This document shows, piece after piece, positions 27,807 through 38,100 of a stretch of DNA of 64,000 nt. This stretch comes from Microbacterium sp. W4I20 (GTDB lineage: Bacteria; Actinomycetota; Actinomycetes; Actinomycetales; Microbacteriaceae): contig NZ_JAUSYB010000001.1 in the NCBI RefSeq assembly GCF_030816505.1, positions 3,720,001 through 3,784,000 of the forward strand. Reading direction: 5' to 3'. Position numbers and translations under genes: made by a program. The notes below the pieces were generated by a model. That model searched no databases. It was given only the letters and a program-made list of their open reading frames with translations, and was not told the DNA's origin. Position 1 is the stretch's first letter; every line of letters begins with the position of its first letter.

Positions 27807-28631
27807 TCACTCGACCGGCGCGACGGCGCCCCACGGCAGCGTGAGCTCGCCGAGACGCCAACGGCTTCGGCCGCCCAGCACCGGCCAGCCTTGAGCGCGG
27901 AGTGCGCTGACCGCGGCCAGGAACCGCTGCGTCGCGCCGAATGTCGCCAGCGCGGCTGCGCGATCCCATTCCCGGTCGAGGTCGACCAACAGAGCGTGGA
28001 TGCGCTCGCCGGGGACGTTCCGGTGGATCAGCGCCTTCGGCAGCCGCTCGGCCACGATGCTCGGGTGCTCGAGCCCGGACAACCGCAACGAGATCGTGAA
28101 GCGGACGGGCGCAGCATCCGGCTCCACATCGATCCAGCTCGACACGCGACCGATCTCGTCGCAGGTGCCCTCGACGAGTAGACCGCCCGGTGCCAGGCGT
28201 GCCGCCATCGTGCGCCAGGCCGCCGGCACATCGCCCTCCTCGTACTGCCGCAGCACATTCATCGCCCGGATGATCGCCGGCCGTCGACTGTCCGGCAGCG
28301 GCACCTCGAAGCCCCCGCGGCCGAACGAGACGCGGAGGTCGCTCGGGAAAGCGGTGCGGCCCGCGCGCACCTCCGCGAGCTGGCGGTCGGCGGTCGCCAC
28401 GCGGACCGGGTCGATCTCCAGGCCGCGCACCTCGGCATCCGGTCGTGCGTCGCGCAACCGCGCCGCCAGCTCGAGGGCGGTCACGCCACTCGCGCCGTAC
28501 CCGAGGTCGACGACCAGCGGATCGGCAGCGCGGCGGAAAGAGGGACTCGCGGCGATCCAGCGATCGTTGCGGCGCAGACGGTTGGTCCCGGTCGTCCCGC
28601 GCGTCGGCCGGCCGAGGGGAGATGACGCCAT
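27807..28631 (-). CDS. Class I SAM-dependent methyltransferase-like protein
   Basis: This 274-residue protein has a Rossmann methyltransferase start: PLVVDLGYGASGVTALELAAR is motif I and VRGLEIDPVRV is motif II. An acidic residue ends the second strand as usual. RLAPGGLLVEGTCDEIGR matches the post-I region. The substrate is unknown. It converges with ygfZ and diverges from gpmA. Confidence 0.82.
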   Translation of the reverse strand: MASSPLGRPTRGTTGTNRLRRNDRWIAASPSFRRAADPLVVDLGYGASGVTALELAARLRDARPDAEVRGLEIDPVRVATADRQLAEVRAGRTAFPSDLRVSFGRGGFEVPLPDSRRPAIIRAMNVLRQYEEGDVPAAWRTMAARLAPGGLLVEGTCDEIGRVSSWIDVEPDAAPVRFTISLRLSGLEHPSIVAERLPKALIHRNVPGERIHALLVDLDREWDRAAALATFGATQRFLAAVSALRAQGWPVLGGRSRWRLGELTLPWGAVAPVE

Positions 28632-28699
28632 GCGTCAATCCTCCTCCCTGGATGCGCCTCGAACGAATCCGCAGCGGCCGTCGCGGATAAACTGACGGC

Positions 28700-29449
28700 A
28701 TGACTGCGACCCGCACCCTGATCCTGCTCCGCCACGGCCGGAGCGAGTGGAACGAACTGAACCTGTTCACCGGATGGGTGGATGTCCGCCTGAACGAGCA
28801 GGGCATCACCGAGGCTCGCCGCGGCGGCGAGCTGCTGGCCGAGGCCGGCATCCTCCCCGACGTGCTGCACACCTCGCTGCTGAGCCGCGCGATCCAGACC
28901 GCGAACATCGCTCTGGATGCCGCCGACCGCCTGTGGATCCCCGTCACGCGCTCGTGGCGTCTGAACGAGCGCCACTACGGCGCGCTGCAAGGCAAGGACA
29001 AGGCGCAGACCCTCGAGGAGTTCGGGCCGGAGCAGTTCCAGCTGTGGCGCCGCTCGTTCGACGTGCCGCCGCCCGTGCTCGACGACCACAGCGAGTTCAG
29101 CCAGGTAGGTGACCCCCGCTACGCCGGCATCGACGGAGAGGTGCCCCGCACCGAGTCGCTCAAGCTGGTCATCGACCGCCTGCTCCCGTACTGGGAGGAC
29201 GCGATCGTGCCCGACCTCGAGGCCGGCAAGACCGTGCTCGTCACGGCGCACGGCAACTCGCTCCGCGGACTGGTGAAGCACCTCGAGGGCATCAGCGACG
29301 ACGACATCGCCGAACTCAACATCCCCACCGGCATCCCGCTGGTCTACGAGCTCGACGAGAACAACGTCCCCACCGGCCCCGGCCGCTACCTCGACCCGGA
29401 GGCCGCCGCCGCGGGCGCCGCCGCCGTCGCCGCGCAGGGCAAGAAGTAA
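28700..29449 (+). CDS. gpmA: 2,3-bisphosphoglycerate-dependent phosphoglycerate mutase
   Basis: This glycolytic enzyme interconverts 3- and 2-phosphoglycerate. Its 249 residues are the family norm. [11 protein letters not shown] carries the phosphohistidine; RHYG-type [25 protein letters not shown] and [16 protein letters not shown] are intact. The C-terminal tail is Ala-rich. TAAACT (28688-28693) ends six bases before the ATG. Confidence 0.96.
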   Translation: MTATRTLILLRHGRSEWNELNLFTGWVDVRLNEQGITEARRGGELLAEAGILPDVLHTSLLSRAIQTANIALDAADRLWIPVTRSWRLNERHYGALQGKDKAQTLEEFGPEQFQLWRRSFDVPPPVLDDHSEFSQVGDPRYAGIDGEVPRTESLKLVIDRLLPYWEDAIVPDLEAGKTVLVTAHGNSLRGLVKHLEGISDDDIAELNIPTGIPLVYELDENNVPTGPGRYLDPEAAAAGAAAVAAQGKK

Positions 29450-29460
29450 CCACGCACACG

Positions 29461-29495
29461 AGAGGGGCGGATGCTGTGACAGCATCCGCCCCTCT
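29461..29495. terminator. Bidirectional terminator between gpmA and phoU
   Basis: A 15-bp perfect stem, AGAGGGGCGGATGCT with its complement, has a 5-base loop (GTGAC). The genes on both sides converge on it. Confidence 0.85.
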
Positions 29496-29528
29496 TCGCG
29501 CCCGCAGGTCGCAGGGTATCTGCAGGTC

Positions 29529-30227
29529 TCAGGCGTGCCCGAGCTCCTGCTGCTGCTCGACGGCCAGGGCGATCTCCGCCTCGGACACGTGCCAGTCGCC
29601 GGTGGCGAGGTAGACCATCTTCTTCGCGATGGCGACCGCGTGGTCGGCGAAACGCTCGTGGTAGCGGCTCGCGAGCGTGGCGTCGACCGTGGCGGTGGTC
29701 TCACCCTTCCAGTTGTCGCTGAGCACCTTCTCGAAGACGTTCGCGTGCAGCTCATCGACATCGTCGTCCGCGTTGCGGATCTGGTCGGCGAGGCGCAGGT
29801 CGCCGGTGCGCAGCAGTTCGGAGAGCGTGCGGGAGATCTCGACGTCCAGCTCGCCCATCTTCACGAAGGTGCCCTTGAGGCCCTTCGGGATGGCGCGCTC
29901 CGGGAAGCGCAGACGCGCGAGCTGGGCGATGTGCTCGGCCATGTCGCCCATGCGCTCGATCGAGGCGCTGACGCGCAGCGCGGTGACGACGATGCGCAGG
30001 TCGCGGGCGACCGGCTGCTGGCGGGCCAGGATCTCGATGGCCTGCTCGTCGAGCTGCACGGCCAGCGCGTCGATCTTGGCGTCATCGGCGATGACCTCTT
30101 CGGCCAGGGCCACATCACTGGTCGCGAACGAACGGGTCGCCTTGTCGATCGCGATGGTGACGAGGTCCGCGATCTCGACGAGGCGGTTCTGCAAGTCCTC
30201 GAGGGACTGGTGGAAGACTTCGCGCAT
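29529..30227 (-). CDS. phoU: Phosphate signalling protein PhoU
   Basis: This protein has 232 residues and two PhoU helical repeats, each with a metal-binding acidic cluster (ERMGDMAEHIAQLARL; RYHERFADHAVAIAKK). PhoU links the Pst transporter to the phosphate two-component system and lowers signalling when phosphate is plentiful. ATG 30227 gives the family start MREVFHQSLEDL; upstream in-frame sequence is not family-like. A PHO box lies about 110 bases upstream. Divergence from the kinase gene matches Streptomyces phoU and phoRP. Confidence 0.95.
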   Translation of the reverse strand: MREVFHQSLEDLQNRLVEIADLVTIAIDKATRSFATSDVALAEEVIADDAKIDALAVQLDEQAIEILARQQPVARDLRIVVTALRVSASIERMGDMAEHIAQLARLRFPERAIPKGLKGTFVKMGELDVEISRTLSELLRTGDLRLADQIRNADDDVDELHANVFEKVLSDNWKGETTATVDATLASRYHERFADHAVAIAKKMVYLATGDWHVSEAEIALAVEQQQELGHA

Positions 30228-30327
30228 GGTGGGGCGCACCCTTTCATTCGGATCTCGGCTGTGAGCACGGCGCGAGACGGTTCGTCCGCACGAGAGCAGG
30301 TCTGCTCGCACGCGCAGGCCCGAGGAG

Positions 30328-30371
30328 ATTGTCTGCCCCGAAGGTTAACGAACGGTGCCCAGCATGTGAAT
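30328..30371 (-). promoter_or_regulatory. Triple PHO box and -10 of phoU
   Basis: On the minus strand three adjacent 11-mers ATTCACATGCT, GGGCACCGTTC and GTTAACCTTCG run from 30371 to 30339. Each keeps five or six of the seven GTTCACC core bases. Five bases later is GACAAT (30333-30328), a good -10. The site lies between phoU and the divergent kinase gene and could act on both. Confidence 0.65.
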
Positions 30372-30443
30372 AGTAGTTCGCCGGTCGCCGCCAGCGCGCA
30401 GAAACCCGCCGGATGGACGGTGAACGCACTCTACGCTGGTGAC

Positions 30444-31663
<1,220 letters not shown>

Positions 31664-31667
<4 letters not shown>

Positions 31668-32347
31668 CCCGAATCCTTCTCGTCGAAGACGAGCCCGACC
31701 TCGCCGACCCGCTCGCCTACCTGCTGCGGCGGGAGGGGTACGAGGTCGAGATCGCCGAGGACGGTCCCGGCGCGCTCACCGCCTTCCGCGACCGCGGAGC
31801 CGACATCGTCCTGCTCGATCTGATGCTCCCGGGGATGCCCGGCACCGAGGTCTGTCGTCAGATCCGGTCGACGTCGGCCGTGCCGATCATCATGCTCACG
31901 GCCAAGGACTCCGAGGTCGACATCGTCGTGGGGCTGGAGCTCGGCGCCGACGACTACATCACCAAGCCGTATTCCTCGCGGGAGCTGCTGGCGAGGATGC
32001 GGGCGGTGCTGCGCCGGATCGTGCAGGCCGACAGCGAGCTCGACGAGCGGGTGCTCGACGGCGGTCGCGTCACGCTCGACATCGACCGGCACACCGTCTC
32101 GGTCGCCGGAGCGCAGATCAACATGCCGCTCAAGGAATTCGAGCTGCTCGAGGTGCTGATGCGCAACTCCGGCCGGGTGCTCACGCGCGGCCAGCTGATC
32201 GACCGCGTCTGGGGCAGCGACTACTTCGGCGACACCAAGACGCTCGACGTGCACATCAAGCGCATCCGCTCCCGTATCGAGGAGAACCCGAGCGAACCGG
32301 TCATGCTGGTGACCGTCCGCGGCCTCGGATATCGCTTCGAGGGCTGA
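31664..32347 (+). CDS. phoP: Phosphate response regulator (PhoP/RegX3-type)
   Basis: This is a 227-residue OmpR-family regulator. The receiver has LLVEDEPDL, the phospho-Asp in IVLLDLMLPGMPG and the Lys in YITKPYSSRELLARM. The C-terminal winged helix has MPLKEFELLEVLMRNSGRVL and GDTKTLDVHIKRIR. It is expected to bind the PHO boxes at pstS, ppk and phoU in this window. Confidence 0.92.
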
Positions 32348-32359
32348 GCGCCGGAAATA

Positions 32360-32397
32360 CAGGGAGGCCGGTCACCCAGGGGTGACCGGCCTCCCTG
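32360..32397. terminator. Bidirectional terminator
   Basis: A 17-bp perfect stem (CAGGGAGGCCGGTCACC with its complement) and a 4-base loop lie between the convergent regulator gene and the LpqE-like lipoprotein gene. Confidence 0.85.
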
Positions 32398-32415
32398 CGT
32401 ACGTCTGGGTGCAGA

Positions 32416-32955
32416 TCACTCCTGCGGAGCAGGGGCTGCGGTGTCGGTGGGCATCGGCGACGGGGTGGGCGTGCTCGTCACCATCTCCGGAACCAGGTCC
32501 GCGTAGTAGGGGAGAGAGCCGTCGAGCACGGGCACGTCGGTCTTGACGCCCGTGGAGTCGCCGGACTGGAAGTGCATCTCGACGGTCGCGCCGGGGATGG
32601 TGTCGAGGTCTACGATCCGCAGCGGGTCTTCGCCGTCCTCGGCCCCGAGGCTCACGGTCTTGCCGGCCGGGACGGTGATGGTGAACGGCTCGCTGCCCGC
32701 GAGGGCGATCCTGATCGTGGCGCTCTCGCCGGTCGGGTTCACGATGGCCCCGATGAAGTTGCCGACCGATCCGTCTTCGGTGGCCACGATGAAGGCGTTC
32801 CGGACATCGAGAGGCCCGTCGGCGTCCGAGACGTTCACGCCGTCCGAGGCGGAGTACTCGATCGTCGTCGCCTGGGGCGAGATGAACGTGCAGCCCGTGG
32901 CGCCGAGAAGAACGAGGGCGCTGAGGGCGGCAGACGCAACAAGGCGCGATTTCAC
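32416..32955 (-). CDS. LpqE-like lipoprotein
   Basis: This 179-residue lipoprotein has the signal AALSALVLLGATGC (lipobox GATGC). A single beta-rich domain has VRNAFIVATEDGSVGNFIGA, GESATIRIAL and GKTVSLG, and a Thr/Pro tail follows. It sits divergent to carD, as lpqE does in mycobacteria, and resembles that family and copper-chaperone-like DUF461 folds. No Met/His metal cluster is evident. GTG 32955 follows a strong AGGAGG. The function is unknown. Confidence 0.75.
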   Translation of the reverse strand: MKSRLVASAALSALVLLGATGCTFISPQATTIEYSASDGVNVSDADGPLDVRNAFIVATEDGSVGNFIGAIVNPTGESATIRIALAGSEPFTITVPAGKTVSLGAEDGEDPLRIVDLDTIPGATVEMHFQSGDSTGVKTDVPVLDGSLPYYADLVPEMVTSTPTPSPMPTDTAAPAPQE

Positions 32956-33090
32956 GGGTCCTCCTGAGGTCCGGCGGGGTATCCGCAACCATTCTACGGG
33001 TATGCGGCCGCGGCCTCAGGGACGCCGAGGCGCGAACCTTAGCGCATATTCCCTGTGGTATCCTTGAGGTTGCCGAAAGGACACGTTTTT

Positions 33091-33573
33091 ATGCTTTTTG
33101 AGGTTGGCGAAACAGTCGTCTATCCGCACCATGGCGCCGCGACCATCATCGAGGTCAAGGAACGCATCATCAAGGGTGAGGCGAAGAAATATCTGAAGCT
33201 CAACGTCACGCAGGGTGATCTCATCATCGAGGTCCCGGCGGAGAATGTCGACCTGGTCGGCGTTCGCGACGTCATCGGCAAGGAGGGTCTCGACCACGTG
33301 TTCGAGGTTCTGCGTGCGCCCTTCACCGAGGAGCCCACGAACTGGTCGCGCCGTTACAAGGCCAACCTGGAGAAGCTCGCCTCGGGCGATGTGATCAAGG
33401 TCAGCGAGGTCGTCCGCGACCTCTGGCGTCGTGATCAGGACCGCGGTCTCTCCGCGGGCGAGAAGCGGATGCTGGCGAAGGCTCGTCAGATCCTCATCTC
33501 CGAGCTCGCACTGGCCGAGAAGACCGACGAGGACAAGGCGGGCGCACTGCTCGACGAGGTCCTCGCTTCCTGA
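33091..33573 (+). CDS. carD: CarD-family RNA polymerase-binding regulator
   Basis: This 160-residue global regulator stabilises open complexes at rRNA and other promoters. The N-terminal RNA-polymerase-interacting Tudor-like domain begins [17 protein letters not shown]. The C-terminal helical DNA-binding domain includes [17 protein letters not shown] and [19 protein letters not shown] 33091 follows CGAAAGGA; a -10-like TATCCT (33059-33064) gives a short leader. Confidence 0.95.
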   Translation: MLFEVGETVVYPHHGAATIIEVKERIIKGEAKKYLKLNVTQGDLIIEVPAENVDLVGVRDVIGKEGLDHVFEVLRAPFTEEPTNWSRRYKANLEKLASGDVIKVSEVVRDLWRRDQDRGLSAGEKRMLAKARQILISELALAEKTDEDKAGALLDEVLAS

Positions 33574-33580
33574 GTCGTCC

Positions 33581-33617
33581 ACGAAGGGGCGGATGCAGCG
33601 CGCATCCGCCCCTTCGT
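33581..33617 (+). terminator. Terminator after carD
   Basis: ACGAAGGGGCGGATGC pairs perfectly with GCATCCGCCCCTTCGT around a 5-base loop, eight bases after the carD stop. Confidence 0.85.
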
Positions 33618-33646
33618 CGTACCCGGTCGCGCGGTAGCGTGAGGCG

Positions 33647-34879
33647 GTGAGCATTCTTCCCGTTCCCGATACCGCGATCATCGTCGTCGCCGCAGGTTCC
33701 GGCACCCGTCTGGATGCCGGGGCGCCGAAGGCGCTGGTCGGCATCGACGCGCATTCGATCCTCCGCCACGCGCTCGACGGCGTGTTCGCCGCAGCGCCCG
33801 CACAGGTGGTCGTGGTCGCGCCCGCAGGGTACGAGGGCGACGCGTTGACGGAGCTCGAGGCCGCAGCCGGGGAACGACGGGATCTCGGACGCGTGGTCAC
33901 CGGCGGTGCCAGCCGTCAGTTGTCGGTCGCCGCCGGGCTCGCCGCACTCTGGGGTGATGTGACGACCGTTCTCGTGCACGACGCGGCCCGCGCGCTGACG
34001 CCGGCGACCCAGATCGACGCGGTGGCCGCGGCGGTGACGGCAGATGCCGGGGTCATTCCGGCGCTGCCGGTCATCGACACCCTGAAGAGGGTCGACGCCG
34101 ACGCGGTCGTCGGGATGGTCGATCGCGCCGAACTCGCCGCCGCGCAGACGCCGCAGGGATTCCCCCGCGCTCTTCTCGAAGCCGCATATGCGGGGGCACT
34201 CGAATCGGGCGTCGAGTACACCGACGATGCGGCGCTGTTCGCGGCGGCGGGGCATTCGGTCCGCCGCATCGACGGCGCTGCCCGTGCCTTCAAGATCACG
34301 ACGCCCGCCGACCTCGATCGGGCGCGGCATCTGCTCGCGGAGGCCGTCGACGCGCCCTCGATGCCCGCTGTCCCGCGCCCTGCGCCTCCGCTGCTGCCGC
34401 GGGTCGGTCTCGGCACTGACGTGCACGCCTTCGGTGGGGAGGGCAGCCTGTGGCTCGCCGGCCTCGAGTGGCCGGGGGAGCCCGCGCTCTCGGGGCACTC
34501 GGACGGCGACGCGGTCGCCCACGCGATCGTCGATGCGCTGCTCGGCGCCGCAGGGCTCGGCGACATCGGCGAGCACTTCGGCACCTCGCATCCGGAATAT
34601 GCGGGGGCGCATGCCGACGTCTTCCTCGCCCGCACGCGGGAACTGCTGACGGACGCCGGTTTTACGATCGGCAACGTCTCCGCGCAGTTCCAGGGGAATC
34701 GGCCGCGGTTCAGTGCGCGTCGCGCCGAGGCCGAGGCCGTGCTGTCGGGTGCGCTCGGCGGAGTCCCGGTGACGGTGACGGCGACGACGACGGACGGGCT
34801 CGGATTCTCCGGGCGGGGGGAGGGCATCTCGGTCACGGCGATCGCCCTCGTGATGCCCGACGAATCACGGAGACTGTGA
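33647..34879 (+). CDS. ispDF: Bifunctional IspD/IspF (MEP pathway)
   Basis: This 410-residue fusion protein serves isoprenoid synthesis. The IspD half makes CDP-methylerythritol (VVAAGSGTRLDAGAPKALV, DAARALTP). The IspF half, from about residue 245, makes the cyclic diphosphate (RVGLGTDVHAFG, LSGHSDGDAVAHAIVDALLG). The IspE step between them is not encoded here. Fusion is known in several Actinobacteria. TAGCGT (33635-33640) lies six bases before GTG 33647. Confidence 0.96.
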   Translation: MSILPVPDTAIIVVAAGSGTRLDAGAPKALVGIDAHSILRHALDGVFAAAPAQVVVVAPAGYEGDALTELEAAAGERRDLGRVVTGGASRQLSVAAGLAALWGDVTTVLVHDAARALTPATQIDAVAAAVTADAGVIPALPVIDTLKRVDADAVVGMVDRAELAAAQTPQGFPRALLEAAYAGALESGVEYTDDAALFAAAGHSVRRIDGAARAFKITTPADLDRARHLLAEAVDAPSMPAVPRPAPPLLPRVGLGTDVHAFGGEGSLWLAGLEWPGEPALSGHSDGDAVAHAIVDALLGAAGLGDIGEHFGTSHPEYAGAHADVFLARTRELLTDAGFTIGNVSAQFQGNRPRFSARRAEAEAVLSGALGGVPVTVTATTTDGLGFSGRGEGISVTAIALVMPDESRRL

Positions 34880-34982
34880 CGTTTCACGGAGCCTTTCCCC
34901 CGATCGGTCCGTGAATCGTCATATCGTCCGCGAATCGTCGTCCGGCGGCGGGCGTCCAGCCGCGCCCGAGTAGGCTTGAGCG

Positions 34983-36392
34983 GTGACAGTCCGCCTCTAT
35001 GACACCCGCGCACAGCAGCTGCGCGACTTCGTGCCTCTCGACTCCGAGAACATCACGATGTACGTGTGCGGACCCACGGTGCAGTCGGGCCCGCACATCG
35101 GACACGTCCGGGCGGCGCTGAGCTTCGATCTGCTGCGCCGCTGGCTGGCGCATCGCTACGGCCGTGTCACCTTCGTGCGCAACGTCACCGACATCGACGA
35201 CAAGGTCATCGCCAACGCGACGGATGCCGAGCCGTGGTGGGCTCTCGCCTACCGGATGGAGCAGGAGTTCACCGCGGCCTACCGCGCGGTCGGCATCCTG
35301 GCGCCGACCTACGAGCCGCGCGCCACGGCATCCGTTCCTCAGATGCAGGAGATCATCGCCACCCTCATCGACCGGGGCCACGCGTACCCGGCGCCGGACG
35401 GCTCGGGCGACGTCTACTTCGACGTGCGCTCCTGGCCGACCTACGGTGAGCTCACCAACCAGTCGGTGGATGCGATGGAGGCGGCGGAAGACGCGGATCC
35501 CCGAGGCAAGCGCAACCCGCAGGACTTCGCGCTCTGGAAAGGCGGCAAGCCCGACGAGCCCGAAGACGCGAAATGGGCATCGCCCTGGGGAGCCGGACGT
35601 CCGGGGTGGCACATCGAGTGCTCCGCGATGTCCAAGCGCTATCTCGGCGCGGAGTTCGACATCCACGGCGGCGGTCTCGACCTGCGCTTCCCGCACCACG
35701 AGAACGAACTCGCGCAGTCGACAGCGGCGGGCGACGGCTTCGCCCGCTACTGGGTGCACAACGGCCTCGTGACCGTCGACGGCCAGAAGATGTCGAAGTC
35801 CGTGGGCAACTTCACCCTCGCCGCCGAGGTCCTGGCCGAGCGTGATCCGCTGGTCGTCCGCTACGCACTCGCCGCGGCCCACTACCGCTCGAGCCTGGAT
35901 CTCACCGAGTCGTCGTGGGCCGAGGCCGAGGCCGCGCTCGCGCGCATCCGCACTTTCCTCGACCGTGCCCAGCGACTCGTGAAGCCCGGGTGGGCGGAGT
36001 ACAAAGAGGGCCTGCCGACCGAGTTCGTGGAGGCGATGAACGACGACCTCGCCGTGCCGCGCGCCCTCGCGGCCATCCACAACAGCATCCGCTCGGGCAA
36101 CGCCCTGCTCGATGCAGGCAAGCACGACGAGGCGAAGCAGGACGTCATGGATGTCATGCAGATGACCCGCGTCCTCGGCCTCAACCCGCGCTCGTCCGAG
36201 TGGAACTCGACCGGGGCGGGCGCCGAGGCATCCGCTCTGGACGCACTTGTGCAGACGATGATCACCCAGCGCGCCCAGGCGCGCGCTGACAAGGACTGGG
36301 CGGCGGCGGATCGCATCCGCGACGCGATCGCCGCCGCAGGAATCACGCTGGAGGATACTCCGGCCGGAACTCATTGGAGTATCGATGGTTAA
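34983..36392 (+). CDS. cysS: Cysteinyl-tRNA synthetase
   Basis: This is a 469-residue class I synthetase. The zinc ligand and HIGH motif are in [18 protein letters not shown], the second zinc Cys is in [13 protein letters not shown] is present as [11 protein letters not shown], and HHENELAQS is a zinc-site segment. TAGGCT (34971-34976) ends six bases before GTG 34983. It overlaps rlmB by 8 bases. Confidence 0.97.
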   Translation: MTVRLYDTRAQQLRDFVPLDSENITMYVCGPTVQSGPHIGHVRAALSFDLLRRWLAHRYGRVTFVRNVTDIDDKVIANATDAEPWWALAYRMEQEFTAAYRAVGILAPTYEPRATASVPQMQEIIATLIDRGHAYPAPDGSGDVYFDVRSWPTYGELTNQSVDAMEAAEDADPRGKRNPQDFALWKGGKPDEPEDAKWASPWGAGRPGWHIECSAMSKRYLGAEFDIHGGGLDLRFPHHENELAQSTAAGDGFARYWVHNGLVTVDGQKMSKSVGNFTLAAEVLAERDPLVVRYALAAAHYRSSLDLTESSWAEAEAALARIRTFLDRAQRLVKPGWAEYKEGLPTEFVEAMNDDLAVPRALAAIHNSIRSGNALLDAGKHDEAKQDVMDVMQMTRVLGLNPRSSEWNSTGAGAEASALDALVQTMITQRAQARADKDWAAADRIRDAIAAAGITLEDTPAGTHWSIDG

Positions 36393-37398
36393 GCCACAGC
36401 GCCCCGGCGCGAGCAAGGGAAACAAGAAGGGCCCGACCAAGGGCACCGGAGGACTCGGACGGAAGGCCCTCGAAGGTCGCGGACCGACCCCGAAGGCGGA
36501 GGACCGCGCCTGGCACCCCGCCGGCAAGCGCAAGGCCGCGGCCGAGCGCTACGCGGCATCCGGTGGCAAGGGCAAGCCGAACCAGCGGCAGGCGGCCGGT
36601 GGAAACCCGAACCGTTCCGCTCGGGCGAAGGACAACACCTCGGAGGCCGAGACCGTCACCGGTCGCAACTCGGTGCTCGAGGCCCTTCGCGCCAAGATCC
36701 CGGCGACCGCATTCCACATCGCGCAGCGCGTGGAGATGGACGACCGCGTCAAGGAGATGCTGTCGATCGCGACGAACCGCGGCATCCCCGTCATGGAGGT
36801 CACCCGCCAGGAGCTCGACCGGATGGCCGGGTTCGACGGCGTGCATCAGGGCGTGGCCATCAAGGTGCCGCCGTACGAGTACGCGCACCCGCAGGACCTG
36901 CTGGAGCAGGCGATCGATCGCGGCCAGGTGCCGCTGTTCGTCGCCCTCGACGGCATCACCGATCCGCGCAACCTCGGGGCCGTCATCCGCTCGGCCGCCG
37001 CATTCGGAGCGCACGGCGTCATCCTGCCGCAGCGTCGCTCGGCCGGCGTCAACTCCGCTGTGTGGAAGACCAGCGCCGGAGCGGTCGCCCGCACGCCCGT
37101 CGCCCTCGCGACGAATCTCACGACGCAGCTCAAGGAGTTCAAGAAGCAGGGCGTCTTCATCCTCGGGCTGGCCGGCGACGGCGACGTCTCGCTGCCGGAC
37201 CTGCAGCTCGCCGACCGCCCGGTCGTCATCGTCGCAGGCTCCGAGGGCAAGGGTCTCTCTCGCCTGGTCCGGGAGACCTGCGACCAGATCGTCTCGATCC
37301 CGATCTCGGCGTCGACCGAATCGCTGAACGCCGGGATCGCCACCTCGGTCGCGCTGTACCAGGTGGCCACGGTCCGCGCCAGCAAGAAGAAGGCCTAG
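36385..37398 (+). CDS. rlmB: 23S rRNA 2'-O-ribose methyltransferase RlmB (TrmH/SpoU family)
   Basis: This 337-residue protein has a basic, disordered start of about 80 residues, an N-terminal substrate-binding domain (GRNSVLEALRAKIPATAF) and a SPOUT knot domain with ITDPRNLGAVIRSAAAFG, VVIVAGSEGKGLSRLV and ISASTESLNAGIATSVALY. RlmB methylates G2251-equivalent ribose in 23S rRNA. It follows cysS with overlap, a conserved actinobacterial pair. Confidence 0.94.
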   Translation: MVKPQRPGASKGNKKGPTKGTGGLGRKALEGRGPTPKAEDRAWHPAGKRKAAAERYAASGGKGKPNQRQAAGGNPNRSARAKDNTSEAETVTGRNSVLEALRAKIPATAFHIAQRVEMDDRVKEMLSIATNRGIPVMEVTRQELDRMAGFDGVHQGVAIKVPPYEYAHPQDLLEQAIDRGQVPLFVALDGITDPRNLGAVIRSAAAFGAHGVILPQRRSAGVNSAVWKTSAGAVARTPVALATNLTTQLKEFKKQGVFILGLAGDGDVSLPDLQLADRPVVIVAGSEGKGLSRLVRETCDQIVSIPISASTESLNAGIATSVALYQVATVRASKKKA

Positions 37399-37410
37399 GA
37401 AGGGAAGCGC

Positions 37411-38052
37411 ATGACCCGCATCGTCGTCCTCGGAGGAACCGGCTACGCCGGCCGTCACATCGTCGCGGAGGCGGTGGCGCGCGGACACGCGGTCATCGCC
37501 GTCTCGCGCTCCGAACCGTCCGACCCGGTGGCGGGTGCCGCCTACCTGCAGAGATCGGCCCTCGACTCCGAGGCGATCGCGGCGACCTTCGACGGTGCGG
37601 ATGCGGTCGTGTGGGCGGTCGCTGCGCGCGGTGACATGGAGGACAAGGCGCTCGGCGCGTTGGAGAACATCGCCGCCGCGCTCACCGGCACCGAGACCCG
37701 CCTCGGTGTGATCGGCGGCGCCGGGGGCAGCCTCGTCGCCCCGGGCGGGCCGCGCCTGTTCGACCAGGGTTTCCCCGAGGAGTACAAGGCCGAAGCGCAG
37801 GTCGGCATCGACTCGCTCGCACTGCTCGAGGGCACGGATGCCGGACTCGACTGGTTCTTCGTGCACCCGGCCGAGGAGTTCGGCCCCTGGGCCGAGGGGG
37901 AGCGTACCGGGCACTACCGCGACGGTGGCGACGTGATGGTGCGGGATGCCGACGGCAAGTCGTGGATCTCGGGCGCCGACCTCGCGGTCGCCATCGTCGA
38001 CGAGATCGAGCAGGGCAACCACCGACGCGAGCGGTTCACCGTCGGCTACTGA
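37411..38052 (+). CDS. NAD(P)-binding short-chain dehydrogenase-like protein
   Basis: This 213-residue protein has a Rossmann start, RIVVLGGTGYAGRHIVAEAV (GxxGxxG), and VIGGAGGSLVAPGG, typical of the atypical SDR/NmrA-like family. No Tyr-x3-Lys catalytic pair is apparent, so it may be a sensor or reductase of unknown substrate. GGAAGGGAAG precedes the ATG. It is the last gene of the cysS-rlmB unit. Confidence 0.82.
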   Translation: MTRIVVLGGTGYAGRHIVAEAVARGHAVIAVSRSEPSDPVAGAAYLQRSALDSEAIAATFDGADAVVWAVAARGDMEDKALGALENIAAALTGTETRLGVIGGAGGSLVAPGGPRLFDQGFPEEYKAEAQVGIDSLALLEGTDAGLDWFFVHPAEEFGPWAEGERTGHYRDGGDVMVRDADGKSWISGADLAVAIVDEIEQGNHRRERFTVGY

Positions 38053-38053
38053 T

Positions 38054-38091
38054 CTCGGCTGCTGACGTCGGCTGCTGACGTCGGCTGCTGA
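38054..38091. repeat. Tandem repeat, 13-bp unit, about 2.9 copies
   Basis: TCGGCTGCTGACG repeats with one change in the first copy (TCTCGGCTGCTGACG). It fills the gap between two converging gene ends, starting right after the stop of the SDR-like gene. Confidence 0.7.
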
Positions 38092-38100
38092 GCCGGCCGC